Notes: a model not told the origin generated them from the letters alone. A DNA stretch of 64,000 nucleotides from Bog-473 sp963836605 (GCA_963836605.1 CAWIKB010000011.1:682001-746000); one strand, 5' to 3'; positions 9,310 to 17,860 are shown, counted from the stretch's first letter. Translations and numbers: made by a program.

Positions 9310-10056
9310 ATGAACACTGTCGTGATTGGTGCCTCGAGCGGTCTCGGTCGCTCCATCGCCATCGGTCTCGGCCAGCGTGGAGCGAGGGTGGCCCTCCTGG
9401 CCCGTCGGCTCGACCGTCTGACCGACGCGGCCACGGAAGCCGGCCCTGGCTCCCTGGCCATCGCCTGCGACGTCAAGGACGCGGCATCGTGCCACGCTGC
9501 CATTGACGAGGCGGCCGCAGGCCTGGGCGGGATCGACGCGCTGATCTACGCCCCCGGCGTGGGCACGCTCGGCCGGCTGGTCAACCTCACCGCTGACGAC
9601 TGGCGTCACACCTTCGATACCAATGTCATCGGGGCGGCCCTGGTCACCAACGCCGCCATCCCGTATCTCACCGAATCCACCGGCGTGGCCGTCTATCTGT
9701 CCTCGGTGGCCGGTTCGATGACCCCACCCTGGCCGGGGCTGGGGTCCTACGCCGCCAGCAAGGCGGCCCTCGGCTCGCTGGTCGAGGCGTATCGGGTCGA
9801 GCATCCCACCGTCGGCTTCACCCGCGTCATCGTGGGCGATTGCGCCGGCGGCGAAGGCGCCTCGGCGACCGAATTCGCTTCGGGCTGGGACACGGAGGTC
9901 TTCATGGACCTCCATCCACTCTGGGAGTCCGGCAATCTCCTGAGCGGCGCCCTCATGGATGTCGAAGAGCTCGTCCGCATTGTCGACGCCGTGGTGCAGT
10001 GCGGCGGTACGGCCACCATCCCGACGGTGGCGGTCATCCCGCGCCGACCGGGCTGA
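9310..10056 (+). CDS. Short-chain dehydrogenase/reductase (SDR)
   Basis: This 248-residue SDR starts at ATG 9310 with GAGGAG upstream; the open frame extends much further 5' into the P450, but only from here does it show the Rossmann opening. It has IGASSGLGRSIA (NAD(P)-binding), YLSSVAGS with the catalytic serine, and GSYAASKAALG with the YxxxK pair. After the first beta strand it reads LLARRLDRL, a basic residue pattern often linked with NADP(H). It follows the P450 by 37 bp and probably oxidises or reduces the product of that enzyme (inference). The C-terminal third, VIVGDCAGGEGASATEFASG, differs from the usual PG loop. Confidence 0.85.
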   Translation: MNTVVIGASSGLGRSIAIGLGQRGARVALLARRLDRLTDAATEAGPGSLAIACDVKDAASCHAAIDEAAAGLGGIDALIYAPGVGTLGRLVNLTADDWRHTFDTNVIGAALVTNAAIPYLTESTGVAVYLSSVAGSMTPPWPGLGSYAASKAALGSLVEAYRVEHPTVGFTRVIVGDCAGGEGASATEFASGWDTEVFMDLHPLWESGNLLSGALMDVEELVRIVDAVVQCGGTATIPTVAVIPRRPG

Positions 10057-10153
10057 GCCAGCATGTGCTGCGGCGCGACCCCGCTGGTGGCCGCCGCTGT
10101 CGCGGAGTCGCTGATGCGCCGGCCGGCCGATCTGGCGATGGGCGATCCGCTGA

Positions 10154-10978
10154 TCAGATGCTGAGGAGGAAGCTGGTGACGGGGGACGCCTCCGGGTACG
10201 AGCCGGTGATGCCCGAACTGAAGTACCCGGCGTCGGTGACCATGACGATGCCCGAGATGCCCGATGCGGCGTCGCTGCACAAGAAGACCAAGGGGTAGGC
10301 CTGCTCCAGCGGCGTCGCCGCCTCGATCCCCACCTCGGTCCGGTAGTCGGAGCCGAAGCCCAGCCACTGGTCCTTGTTGGCCAGGGCCAGCGGCGTCTCG
10401 GTTGGTCCGGGGCAGATGCCATTGATGCGAATGCCCTGCTTGAGCAGTGGGAAGGCCTGGCTGGCCACATAGCCGCAGATGGCCTGCTTGGTCGACATGT
10501 AGTCGGCCTTGTTGTGGGCTTCGACCCACTTGACGGCGCTGTCGAAGTCCGGCGTGGCCAAATACTCCTCCAGCTCCTCCAGGTGGTTCTGCCAGCCGAG
10601 TCCGGCGGCCGACGAGATGAACCCGATGCTCGAGCCCCGGCCGAGCATGCCGTTGGCCAACATGGAATCAATCATGTGGCGGTGCCCGATGAAGTTGATC
10701 TTCTCGATACCGGGCGTGCCGTCGGCGACGCCGGCACAGGACAGGAGCACGTCCACATGCCCGCCGCACTCGGCGATGGCAGTGTCGATCGACGCCTTCT
10801 CGGCCAGGTTGACGTGGATGGCGCGGGCACCTTCCAGCGTGATCTCGGCGAAGTCCATCACCACAACCTCAGCCCCGGCGTCCAGGGTCAGTTGGGCCGC
10901 CGCGGCACCCATGCCGGTGGCGCCACCCACCACCAGAACCCGCTTGCCGTCGTACCGGAATGCATCGAAGGTGCCCAT
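10154..10978 (-). CDS. SDR similar to 3-alpha-hydroxysteroid dehydrogenases
   Basis: This 274-residue SDR has the cofactor motif VVGGATGMGAAAA, a short NLAEKASIDTAI segment, FISSAAGLGW with the catalytic serine, and DYMSTKQAI with YxxxK. The insertion between the serine and tyrosine motifs (LEELEEYLATPDFDSAVKWVE, given in part) is typical of the 3-alpha-hydroxysteroid dehydrogenase/carbonyl reductase branch of the SDRs, an assignment I make from pattern memory rather than a search. AGGAGA precedes the ATG. It lies 34 bp downstream of a CoA-transferase and probably shares its transcript. It converges on the SDR ending at 10056. Confidence 0.8.
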   Translation of the reverse strand: MGTFDAFRYDGKRVLVVGGATGMGAAAAQLTLDAGAEVVVMDFAEITLEGARAIHVNLAEKASIDTAIAECGGHVDVLLSCAGVADGTPGIEKINFIGHRHMIDSMLANGMLGRGSSIGFISSAAGLGWQNHLEELEEYLATPDFDSAVKWVEAHNKADYMSTKQAICGYVASQAFPLLKQGIRINGICPGPTETPLALANKDQWLGFGSDYRTEVGIEAATPLEQAYPLVFLCSDAASGISGIVMVTDAGYFSSGITGSYPEASPVTSFLLSI

Positions 10979-11012
10979 GTCGTTGTCTCCTGTTGTGGTG
11001 GAAGCACCGCCG

Positions 11013-12230
11013 TCAGGCGACGATGCCGCGGATCTTCAGGTCGAGGATGGCGTCGGTATCGAGACCGATGTCGGCCAGGATGCTATCGCCATGTTCATTG
11101 AACTCGGGAGCCCGTTGCGGCACCGCCGGTTCTTCGTCGAACTGGACAGGGGCCGCCACCAGACGAAAGGGCGTCCCCGTGGCGGTCTGGCATTCCTGCA
11201 GGTAGCCATTGGCCACGGTCTGGGGGTCGTTCGCCGCCTCCAGCGTGGTCTGCACCACCGCCCATTGTCCGGTGAACGGCTCGAGCCGATCGCGCCACTC
11301 ATCGAGGGTGGCCGTGGCAAAGAGCTCGTCCAACTCTGCGACGGCAGCCTCGCTATTGGCCGTGAGAGAAGCATGGTCGTGGAAGCGTTCGTCGCGAGCC
11401 AGATCCGGACGGCTCACCACCTCGCAGAAATTGGGCCAGAACTTGCCGGCCTGCAGGCAGGTGAAGGCGATGTCGTGTCCATCCTTGGTGACGTAGTTGC
11501 GGGACAGCGGGTTGGCAGAGAGTCGCTCGTTGGGAGGTGGGGCCCACGGCACGTCGAGGACCAACGACAAGGCCATGGCCTGTCCCATGGCCCACAGGCC
11601 GACGCCGAGCAGTGAGACATCCACGATGGTGGCCTCGCCGGTCCGCTCCCGGTGGAAGAGCGCACCCATGATCCCGCCGGCGATGGTCATGGCCCCGATG
11701 GAATCGCCAAAGCCCGGTGCCGGTGGGACCGGGGTGAGGTCGTACTCGGGACGCTTGGCTCCCATGGCCACCCCGGCCCGAGCCCAGAAGGCCAACGAGT
11801 CGTAGGCACCCTTGTCGGCGTCGGGTCCCCGTTCGCCCTGTCCCGTGCCGCGCACGTAGATGATGCGATCATTGTGCGCTCGGATCTGTTCCACGCCGAT
11901 GTTCAGCTTCTCGCGCACACTGGGCAACTTGTTGGTCAGGAAGACGTCCGAAGTGGCGGCCAGCTTGTGGAGAACTTCAAGGCCGTCCGGCGTGGTGAGG
12001 TCGAGTCCCAAGCTGTGCTTACCTCGATTGGAATGTTCCAGCAGCGCGTGGACGTCACTCGGCACGATGGCCAGGCCGGTCAAAGCCAAGCCACGCATGG
12101 CATCGCCTCGCTCGACGTGCTCGATCTTGATGACCTCGGCCCCCCAGTCCGACAAGAGGGCAGAGGCGGCGGGAACGAACGTATGCTCGGCGACCTCGAG
12201 GATCCTGACGCCTTTTAGGACAGCGGTCAC
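11013..12230 (-). CDS. Family III CoA-transferase (CaiB/BaiF type)
   Basis: This 405-residue CoA-transferase opens LKGVRILEVAEHTFVPAASALL and has the VIKIEH motif near residue 40. The probable catalytic aspartate is in PGFGDSIGAMTIAGGIMGAL near residue 185. I chose GTG 12230 because GGAGGT sits 6 bases upstream; the longer reading to 12296 lacks family sequence. A strong promoter is visible at 12346-12375, giving a leader of about 110 nucleotides. The SDR at 10154 follows in the same direction. The family is certain; the acid substrate is unknown. Confidence 0.88.
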   Translation of the reverse strand: MTAVLKGVRILEVAEHTFVPAASALLSDWGAEVIKIEHVERGDAMRGLALTGLAIVPSDVHALLEHSNRGKHSLGLDLTTPDGLEVLHKLAATSDVFLTNKLPSVREKLNIGVEQIRAHNDRIIYVRGTGQGERGPDADKGAYDSLAFWARAGVAMGAKRPEYDLTPVPPAPGFGDSIGAMTIAGGIMGALFHRERTGEATIVDVSLLGVGLWAMGQAMALSLVLDVPWAPPPNERLSANPLSRNYVTKDGHDIAFTCLQAGKFWPNFCEVVSRPDLARDERFHDHASLTANSEAAVAELDELFATATLDEWRDRLEPFTGQWAVVQTTLEAANDPQTVANGYLQECQTATGTPFRLVAAPVQFDEEPAVPQRAPEFNEHGDSILADIGLDTDAILDLKIRGIVA

Positions 12231-12566
12231 ACCGCACCTCCAACGATCTCCGTGGGGCGGGGAATGCCGCCTTCGTGACCCCCACACTTGCACCAACCCC
12301 GTGATTCAGGCGTGCCACTCCAGCCCTCATGGTACGAGCAATTGCATTCTAGATCTGCCAGAGGCTCATTCTCAACCGAGGCGCCGTCCGGATCGTGCCG
12401 ACGCCCACCGGCTCGGCACCCCAATCCATCTGATGGACCTTCCCCGGCGAGCCCGGGCACCCACTTGCTACGGTAGCCGGATTCTCATAATGCAATAACG
12501 CCATACTGCTGCCGGCCAGCCGGTTGCCGGGCCATCTGACCGCCACCGGCGCCAAAGGAGCGCACC
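12231..12566. other. Intergenic region between CoA-transferase and amidohydrolase genes
   Basis: This 336-bp divergent gap holds the leftward promoter at 12346-12375 (separate entry). Near 12467-12500 is a short AT-rich element (TTGCTA, then CATAAT 15 bases later) that could be a weak rightward promoter for the amidohydrolase. The stretch nearest the CoA-transferase would be its leader; I see no clear riboswitch fold or leader peptide in it. Confidence 0.5.
12346..12375 (-). promoter_or_regulatory. Sigma-70-type promoter for CoA-transferase/SDR operon
   Basis: Reading the minus strand, TTGAGA (12375-12370) is followed by an 18-bp spacer and TAGAAT (12351-12346), close to the -35 and -10 consensus. 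Transcription would begin near 12339, leaving about 110 nucleotides of leader before the GTG at 12230. Confidence 0.55.
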
Positions 12567-13823
12567 ATGCCCCGCCCCCACGTCCCGACGCACTACGAAC
12601 TGCGAAGCGCCCGCATGCTGAATGTCGTCACCGGCGAATTCGTCACGCCGGGCCACCTGCTGATCACCGATGACCGCATCGTGGCACTGACGCCCACGTC
12701 GGTGCCGGAACGGACCGTCACCATCGAGCTCGGTGACCTCACGCTGCTGCCGGGTCTCATGGACATGGAGGTCAACCTGCTCCTGGGTGGCCCCGACCAC
12801 CGGAGCCCCCTGACGGCGGTGCAGGACGATCCGGCGGTACGCACCCTGCGGGCCGTTGCCAATGCCCGTCGCACGCTGCAGGCCGGGTTCACGACGGTGC
12901 GCAACCTGGGGCTGTTCATGCAGACCGGCGGGCTGCTCCTCGACGTGGCACTGAAGAAGGCCATCGATCTGGGATGGATCGACGGGCCGCGCATCGTCCC
13001 GGCTGGGCATGCCATCTGCCCCACCGGCGGCCACCTCGATCCCACCATGTTCCAGGCCTTCGCGCCGCACGTCTTGCCTCTCACAGTGGAAGAAGGGATC
13101 GCCAACGGGGTCAGCGAAGTCCGCAAGGCGGTGCGTTACCAGATCAAATACGGGGCCGAGGTCATCAAGGTCTGCGCCTCGGGCGGCGTGATGTCACACA
13201 CCGGCCCGGCCGGCGCGCAGCAGTACTCCGACGAAGAGCTGCGGGCCGTTGTCGACGAAGCGCACCGGGCCGGACGCAAGGTCGCGGCGCACGCCCATGG
13301 AAACGACGGCATTCGCGCCGCCATCGAAGCCGGTATCGACTGCATCGAACACGGATCGCTCATGACCGACGAGACGCTCGACCGCTTCATCGAACTGGAG
13401 CGGTTCCTCGTGCCCACCACGTACCTGGCCGACGGCATGGACGTCTCGCAGGCGGCGCCCGAACTCCAGGCCAAGGCCGCCGAGGTGTTTCCGAGGGCCA
13501 AGGAGACCATCCGAAAAGCCGTGGCGCGCGGGGCCCGCATCGCCTGCGGGACGGACGCGCCAGCCATTCCGCATGGGAAGAACGCCAAGGAATTGATCGC
13601 CCTGGTCGATCGCGGCATGACGCCGCTGCAGGCCATCCGGGCCGCGACCGTGGTCTCCGCGGAGCTCATCGACGTTGACGACCGGGGCCGGCTCGAAGAG
13701 GGCCTCTTGGCCGACATCATCGCCGTACCGGGCGATCCACTGGCCGACATCGGCGTCACCGAGCGGGTCCAGTTCGTGATGAAAGGCGGGCAGGTCTACC
13801 GCCACGAGGGCGCTGCCGTCTGA
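12567..13823 (+). CDS. Amidohydrolase, imidazolonepropionase/prolidase-like, altered HxH
   Basis: This 418-residue protein belongs to the amidohydrolase-1 superfamily of metal-dependent hydrolases. The composite beta domain flanks a TIM barrel. The lysine expected to be carboxylated is in AEVIKVCASGG, metal histidines are in AAHAHGNDG and CIEHGSLM, and the catalytic aspartate is in ACGTDAPAIPHGKNAKE. The first metal motif after strand 1, normally DxHxH, instead reads LPGLMDMEVNLLLGG, so the HxH pair is replaced by E-x-N near residue 68. I recall the same replacement in mycobacterial relatives, which would make it a subfamily trait rather than damage. AAAGGAG lies 6 bases before the ATG. It stands alone and is divergent from the CoA-transferase operon. 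Confidence 0.85.
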   Translation: MPRPHVPTHYELRSARMLNVVTGEFVTPGHLLITDDRIVALTPTSVPERTVTIELGDLTLLPGLMDMEVNLLLGGPDHRSPLTAVQDDPAVRTLRAVANARRTLQAGFTTVRNLGLFMQTGGLLLDVALKKAIDLGWIDGPRIVPAGHAICPTGGHLDPTMFQAFAPHVLPLTVEEGIANGVSEVRKAVRYQIKYGAEVIKVCASGGVMSHTGPAGAQQYSDEELRAVVDEAHRAGRKVAAHAHGNDGIRAAIEAGIDCIEHGSLMTDETLDRFIELERFLVPTTYLADGMDVSQAAPELQAKAAEVFPRAKETIRKAVARGARIACGTDAPAIPHGKNAKELIALVDRGMTPLQAIRAATVVSAELIDVDDRGRLEEGLLADIIAVPGDPLADIGVTERVQFVMKGGQVYRHEGAAV

Positions 13824-13853
13824 ACGGCCCGGGCTCTCGGGGCGCTGCGGCCG

Positions 13854-14618
13854 TCAGTCTCCCGAGCCGGTCCCGATGCCGTGCACCACGAGGTCCCAGA
13901 GGTACTCGGCCGAATCGCCCGCACGGGGCCGGGCCGAGAGGCCGCCAATGGTGGACGAGAACGTGTTGAACATGATCGCTTCGAGCACAATCCCGACGAT
14001 CGGGCCCTCGCTGAGTCCAGAACGAATGGCGCCGGCATCAACCGCCTCCTGCAGAACTTCCTCGAAGAGACCCACGATCGGCGCGAAGACCCGGGCCGCC
14101 TCTTTCGGGTGGGAGGTCAGCAGTTGCTGCGCGAATTCGGCCATGAAGAGCAGACCACCGCTCTTGGTGGACTCGCTGTCGGGGGCGGGACGGCACGCCC
14201 GGTAGTACTCCACGACGAAACAATGCAGTCGTTCGAGCGGATCGCTCTCTTCGTTCACCTGTTCTCGGAGATGCTCGGCTGCTGACTGCACCGACTCCTC
14301 GAACAGGGCCAGGAGAAGTTCGTGCTTCCCCCCGAAGTATTGATAAAAGCTGTGCAGCGACTGGCCGGAACGCTCGACGACCTCTTGGACCGTGAACTCT
14401 TTCCCCGGACTGGTGTTGAAGAGCTCGGTGGCGGCATCGAGGAAGCGCTGCACCCGAACTTCCGCTCGATTACGGGCCGAATCGAGCGATCGCGTGACCG
14501 CCTGTTCGCGCCAGCTGCCGCCGTCGGACTCGGATTCGTCGCTGTCCGACTGGATCTTCGTCACCCGGGAAAGACTACCCGACGCTCCGAAGCCTTCCGG
14601 GTCCCGTCGAACGTCCAC
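13854..14618 (-). CDS. TetR-family transcriptional regulator
   Basis: This regulator of up to 254 residues has a TetR helix-turn-helix around EFTVQEVVERSGQSLHSFYQYFGG followed by KHELLLALFEE, given here in two parts. The C-terminal ligand-binding domain has no motif I can assign. The start is uncertain: GTG 14618 gives a 40-residue acidic and basic N-terminal tail, and GTG 14564 would remove 18 residues. It is the last gene of the Rieske oxygenase operon, 30 bp behind the small conserved protein, and probably controls that operon (inference). No operator was identified. Confidence 0.85.
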   Translation of the reverse strand: MDVRRDPEGFGASGSLSRVTKIQSDSDESESDGGSWREQAVTRSLDSARNRAEVRVQRFLDAATELFNTSPGKEFTVQEVVERSGQSLHSFYQYFGGKHELLLALFEESVQSAAEHLREQVNEESDPLERLHCFVVEYYRACRPAPDSESTKSGGLLFMAEFAQQLLTSHPKEAARVFAPIVGLFEEVLQEAVDAGAIRSGLSEGPIVGIVLEAIMFNTFSSTIGGLSARPRAGDSAEYLWDLVVHGIGTGSGD

Positions 14619-14648
14619 CAGCGGGAGCCGACGGAGTGAACGAGCTGG

Positions 14649-14975
14649 TCAGACCGCCGGCTCGACCAGCATGTCCATGCTGGCTGCACCACTGTCGGGC
14701 ACCCTGGGCTGGCGCCACACTTCGACGGGGAACGAAGCATTGACCAGGGAGTAGCAGAGCCACAGCAGGTGCTGCGCGTCCTCGGGCAGGGCCGAAAGCT
14801 CGAACTTGTCCAGGTACGCCATGGCCTCGTCCAGGCGCGGGAAAGCGGCGTCGTAGAACTGCTGGAGCTCGTCCATGGTGCTCGACAAGCGCTTGGCGTA
14901 TCGCTCGCTCTCGGTGGCCAGCGACCAGGTTGCAAACGGCTCGAGTTCAGCGAACTCGGGTGGCAGCGTGGGCAT
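14649..14975 (-). CDS. Small conserved protein encoded beside Rieske oxygenase
   Basis: This 108-residue, acidic, mainly helical protein has no named domain that I recognise. It opens MPTLPPEFAELEPFATWSL and continues ESERYAKRL, with an aromatic-rich helix DELQQFYDAAF and an internal HLLWLCYSLVNASFPVEVW. There is no signal peptide, membrane segment or metal motif. AGGAGA lies 8 bases before ATG 14975, which fixes the start. It begins 19 bp after the Rieske oxygenase stop and is very probably cotranscribed. I recall small proteins of this type beside related ring-hydroxylating oxygenases, so a structural or assembly role is possible, but no function is known to me. It is not a ring-hydroxylase beta subunit of the usual size (about 160-190 residues). 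Confidence 0.75.
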   Translation of the reverse strand: MPTLPPEFAELEPFATWSLATESERYAKRLSSTMDELQQFYDAAFPRLDEAMAYLDKFELSALPEDAQHLLWLCYSLVNASFPVEVWRQPRVPDSGAASMDMLVEPAV

Positions 14976-14994
14976 GTCGGAATCGTCTCCTGAC

Positions 14995-16308
14995 TCAGGA
15001 CGCGGGCACGGATGCGGACGCGGGAGCGATGTGGACCGGTCTCGCCGCGGCCTGCTCATAGACCGCCACGTGGTCCCGCGCATTCTTGTGGAGTTGCCGG
15101 AGCAGAATCTCCTGGTCGTTCAGCGGGAACTGCGAGACCGCCCGCGATTCGAGCATGGTCTGCGTGGCCTCGAGGGTGTTGCCGTCCTGGAGGGCGTACT
15201 CCTTGAACGTCACGGCCGCGAGCTCCTGCCGCAGACGCTCGCGAGCCGTCCTGGCCGGCGCGAAGTACAGCGTGCCCTCGAAGATGTGCGTGTTGTACGA
15301 CGTGGGCCAGTAGTGGTACGTCAGGTACCAGCCGGGCTCCCAGATCAAGAGCATGAAGTTGGGGAAGAACACGAAGGTGTCGACACCCCACGCCGGGTGG
15401 CCCGATGGGTTGAGGGCCGGGGGCAGGTCTTCGAGGCCCTCGATGTCGGGCTTGTCCCAGGGTCCGAAGAGCCCACTGTGCAGCACTCGCTCGATCGGCT
15501 TGACCATGTTGAGATCCTTGGGTGGCGACATGCCGCCCCAGGTCGACACCATGCCGTGCAGTCCTTCGAGCTTGTAGGCCAGGGCCTCGAAGCCGACGGC
15601 CGACAGCTTGCGCGACTCTTCGGCCGTGGCCTGCTTGGCGTGGAGAATTGGCGCGTGGTAGAACTCGGCGAAGGCGTCGATGAAGAGCTTCCAGTTGCTG
15701 CCGACGTCGGCCCGGTATTTGAAGACCTCGGTCATTTCGCCGAAGGGATACCCGGCCAGGTCGGCCCCGAACTCGCCCATGTAGTCGGCCAGGGAGGTGC
15801 GGTTGTCCGGGTTGAGGTTGACGAAGATGAACCCCTCCCACGTCTGTAGCTGCACCTCGGCCAGGCCGTAGTCGGCCTTGTCCAGGTCGAAGAACTCGTC
15901 TTCTTGCTGGATGAAGGTGAGGCCGCCGTTGGTGGCGTACCGCCAGCCGTGGTACTTGCAGGTGAACTGCCGGCAGGTGCCACTGGTCTCCTCGCCCGGG
16001 TAGTCGTTCCAGACCAGCTTGTTGCCGCGGTGGCGGCAGATGTTGTGGAAGGCCCGGACCTCGCCGTCGGTGCCCCGGACCACCACAATTGAGGTCCCGG
16101 CGGCGGCGATCTCCTTGGTGAAGTAGCTGCCGTTGCGGGGCAGCTGCTCGACCCGGCCCACGTTCAACCAGGTGCGGCAGAAGATGGCCTTGCGCTCGAG
16201 CTCGTAGTGCTCAGGGGAGATGGAGTCCTCGTAGGACACGGGGCCGGTACCCAGTTCGGGGTATTCCGCGGTCCAACTGCCTGACGCAGGCTTAGCGAAG
16301 TGTGGCAC
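14995..16308 (-). CDS. Rieske non-heme iron oxygenase, alpha subunit
   Basis: This 437-residue ring-hydroxylating-type oxygenase has an N-terminal Rieske [2Fe-2S] domain with Cys91-x-His93 and Cys117-x2-His120 (NICRHRGNK and CKYHGW). The catalytic domain has the mononuclear iron site in NWKLFIDAFAEFYHAPILH, giving His218 and His223 as ligands and Asp211 as the likely electron-bridging residue. GTG 16308 is preferred, with GGAGG 6 bases upstream. A conventional beta subunit is missing; instead the 108-residue protein follows. The nearest electron donor is the KshB-like reductase at 19598. Substrates of relatives include aromatic rings, steroids and quaternary amines, and nothing here decides between them. 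Confidence 0.9.
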   Translation of the reverse strand: MPHFAKPASGSWTAEYPELGTGPVSYEDSISPEHYELERKAIFCRTWLNVGRVEQLPRNGSYFTKEIAAAGTSIVVVRGTDGEVRAFHNICRHRGNKLVWNDYPGEETSGTCRQFTCKYHGWRYATNGGLTFIQQEDEFFDLDKADYGLAEVQLQTWEGFIFVNLNPDNRTSLADYMGEFGADLAGYPFGEMTEVFKYRADVGSNWKLFIDAFAEFYHAPILHAKQATAEESRKLSAVGFEALAYKLEGLHGMVSTWGGMSPPKDLNMVKPIERVLHSGLFGPWDKPDIEGLEDLPPALNPSGHPAWGVDTFVFFPNFMLLIWEPGWYLTYHYWPTSYNTHIFEGTLYFAPARTARERLRQELAAVTFKEYALQDGNTLEATQTMLESRAVSQFPLNDQEILLRQLHKNARDHVAVYEQAAARPVHIAPASASVPAS

Positions 16309-16371
16309 GTCGGTCCTCCAGATCCAGTCGAGACGGTCTGACCATATCATTAATCTCTGAAAAACAGAACA

Positions 16372-16944
16372 TCATTTCCGCTTGAGGTCATCGTCGAGTT
16401 CCACCCCGAAGGAGCGGAAGGCCATGGCCAGCAATTCGTAGGCGCCGACGGTGAAGACCAGGTCCATGAGCTGCGGGACATCGAACTCGGTGGCCAGGGT
16501 CTGCCAGGTGGCATCCGAGACCATGGCGTCACCGACCAACTCGTCGACGGCGCGCACGATGGCTGCATCCATGGCCGACCAACCCTCGGCATCGGGACCT
16601 TCGGCGATACGGGCGATGTCGTCGGGAGTGAGGCCGACGTCAGCGGCCAGGACGGCGTGCTGGGCCCATTCGTAGGCCGACTCCCTGATCTTCGCCACCC
16701 GGAGCACCACGGTCTCCCGCTGGCGCGGCGTCAGGGTGGAATTGAAAAGGATGTGACCGTTGAAGGTATTGAAGGCCCGCGTCAGTTCCGGGTGGTGCGC
16801 CAATGTACCGAGGGCGTTCAGAGCCTTGGGGCGGTCCTTCTGCTCGGGGCGGGGGTGGCGCGCCTTTTCCGGACGCAAAGCCGCCAAGGCCGCCCGCATC
16901 TCCTCCGGCCACTCTCTCGGCGGGATGGGGTCGAGGCGAGGCAT
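16372..16944 (-). CDS. Carboxymuconolactone decarboxylase (CMD)-family protein
   Basis: This 190-residue all-helical protein has the CMD fold signature around residues 70-105: LTPRQRETVVLRVAKIRE, then AYEWAQHAVLAADVGL. The glutamate, tryptophan and histidine of the EW-x2-H motif are present, but the CxxC redox pair of AhpD-type peroxidases is absent. It is therefore not an AhpD peroxidase and may be a decarboxylase, lactonase-like enzyme or isomerase-like protein. Its ATG at 16944 overlaps the stop of the upstream SDR (TGATG), and the Rieske gene starts 63 bp downstream, so it probably acts on the same compound. Confidence 0.8.
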   Translation of the reverse strand: MPRLDPIPPREWPEEMRAALAALRPEKARHPRPEQKDRPKALNALGTLAHHPELTRAFNTFNGHILFNSTLTPRQRETVVLRVAKIRESAYEWAQHAVLAADVGLTPDDIARIAEGPDAEGWSAMDAAIVRAVDELVGDAMVSDATWQTLATEFDVPQLMDLVFTVGAYELLAMAFRSFGVELDDDLKRK

Positions 16945-17708
16945 CAGGTATTGCGCCCGCCGTTGACACCGATGACCTGCCCGGTGATGTAACTCGCTTC
17001 CTCGCGCACCAGGAACGACGTGGCTGCCGCGATGTCCTCGGGCCGACCGACCCGGCGCACCGGTGTCCTGGCCGCGTTGGCATCGACGCCGTCACCGAGC
17101 AGGCCTCGTGCTTCCGAGCCGCGCAGCATGGGTGTGTCGATGAAACCGGGCGGGATGGTGTTGACCGTGATGCCCTTCGGCCCCAATTCGAGCGCCAATG
17201 CTTTGGTGAACCCGATGACGCCGGCCTTGGTGGCCACGTAGTGCGTCATCAGCGGCTGGCCCCCTTGCGCGCTCGACGAGGAGATGTTCACGATGCGGCC
17301 CCACTTCTCCTCGAGCATGTCGGGCACCACGGCCTGGCAGCAGTCGAAGGTCCCGGTCAGATTGACCGCGATGATGCGGTTCCAGACCTCGGCCGTGATC
17401 TTGAGGAACGGGCTGAAGCCGTCCAGCCCGGCGCTGTTGACCAGGATGGTCGGGCGGCCCAGGCTCTCCCGGACCTCGGTGACCGCGGCGTCGATGCGGG
17501 GGCGATCGGTCACGTCGACGGTCAGGCCCACGGCGGTACCGCCTGAGGACACGATCTTGGCCGCCGCCGCCTCGGCGGAGGCACCGTCCCGGTCGTAGAT
17601 GGCCACCGCGTTACCGTCTGAAGCCAGGCGCTCGCTGATGGCCAAACCGATGCCGGACCCACCGCCGGTGACGATGGCCACCCGTTGGCCACTCATCGGG
17701 TCACTCAT
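16944..17708 (-). CDS. Short-chain dehydrogenase/reductase (FabG-like SDR)
   Basis: This 254-residue classical SDR contains VTGGGSGIGLAI, NSAG (NAG-like) near residue 90, the catalytic serine in NISSSSAQGGQ, Tyr and Lys in HYVATKAGVIG, and the PG motif in TIPPGFIDTPML. An aspartate after strand 2 (AIYDRDGA) favours NAD(H). ATG 17708 is used; a second ATG lies 12 bases further in. Upstream, a 32-codon reading frame with a strong ribosome site overlaps this start. The gene leads the operon of CMD protein, Rieske oxygenase, small protein and TetR regulator, and would interconvert an alcohol and ketone in that pathway. Confidence 0.88.
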   Translation of the reverse strand: MSDPMSGQRVAIVTGGGSGIGLAISERLASDGNAVAIYDRDGASAEAAAAKIVSSGGTAVGLTVDVTDRPRIDAAVTEVRESLGRPTILVNSAGLDGFSPFLKITAEVWNRIIAVNLTGTFDCCQAVVPDMLEEKWGRIVNISSSSAQGGQPLMTHYVATKAGVIGFTKALALELGPKGITVNTIPPGFIDTPMLRGSEARGLLGDGVDANAARTPVRRVGRPEDIAAATSFLVREEASYITGQVIGVNGGRNT

Positions 17709-17799
17709 CGGATGACCTCGCCACCGCGCCGGGTGGTGCGATGCGTGTCGCGAGCAGAGCCGGCGTCGTTCGGGCAGGCCCAGCGGTGATCACGGCCAT
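17701..17799 (-). CDS. Possible 32-residue leader peptide upstream of SDR
   Basis: ATG 17799 follows AAGGAG by 5-6 bases, a better ribosome site than that of the SDR itself. The frame runs 32 codons (MAVITAGPARTTPALL at its start, DE at its end) and its TGA at 17701-17703 overlaps the SDR start inside GATGAGTGA. This could be a short translated leader that couples initiation into the SDR. The peptide has no family I know, and chance is possible. Confidence 0.3.
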   Translation of the reverse strand: MAVITAGPARTTPALLATRIAPPGAVARSSDE

Positions 17800-17860
17800 A
17801 GGCACTCCTTGTCGTTTCGTCCTTGCCGGAGGAACATTGTCGCTGCAGCAGAATTACATT

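Noticed and set aside
8719..10056. One long fusion frame covering the end of the P450 and the SDR
   Set aside because: The first 590 bases overlap the P450 out of frame; the SDR fold begins at ATG 9310 with its own ribosome site.
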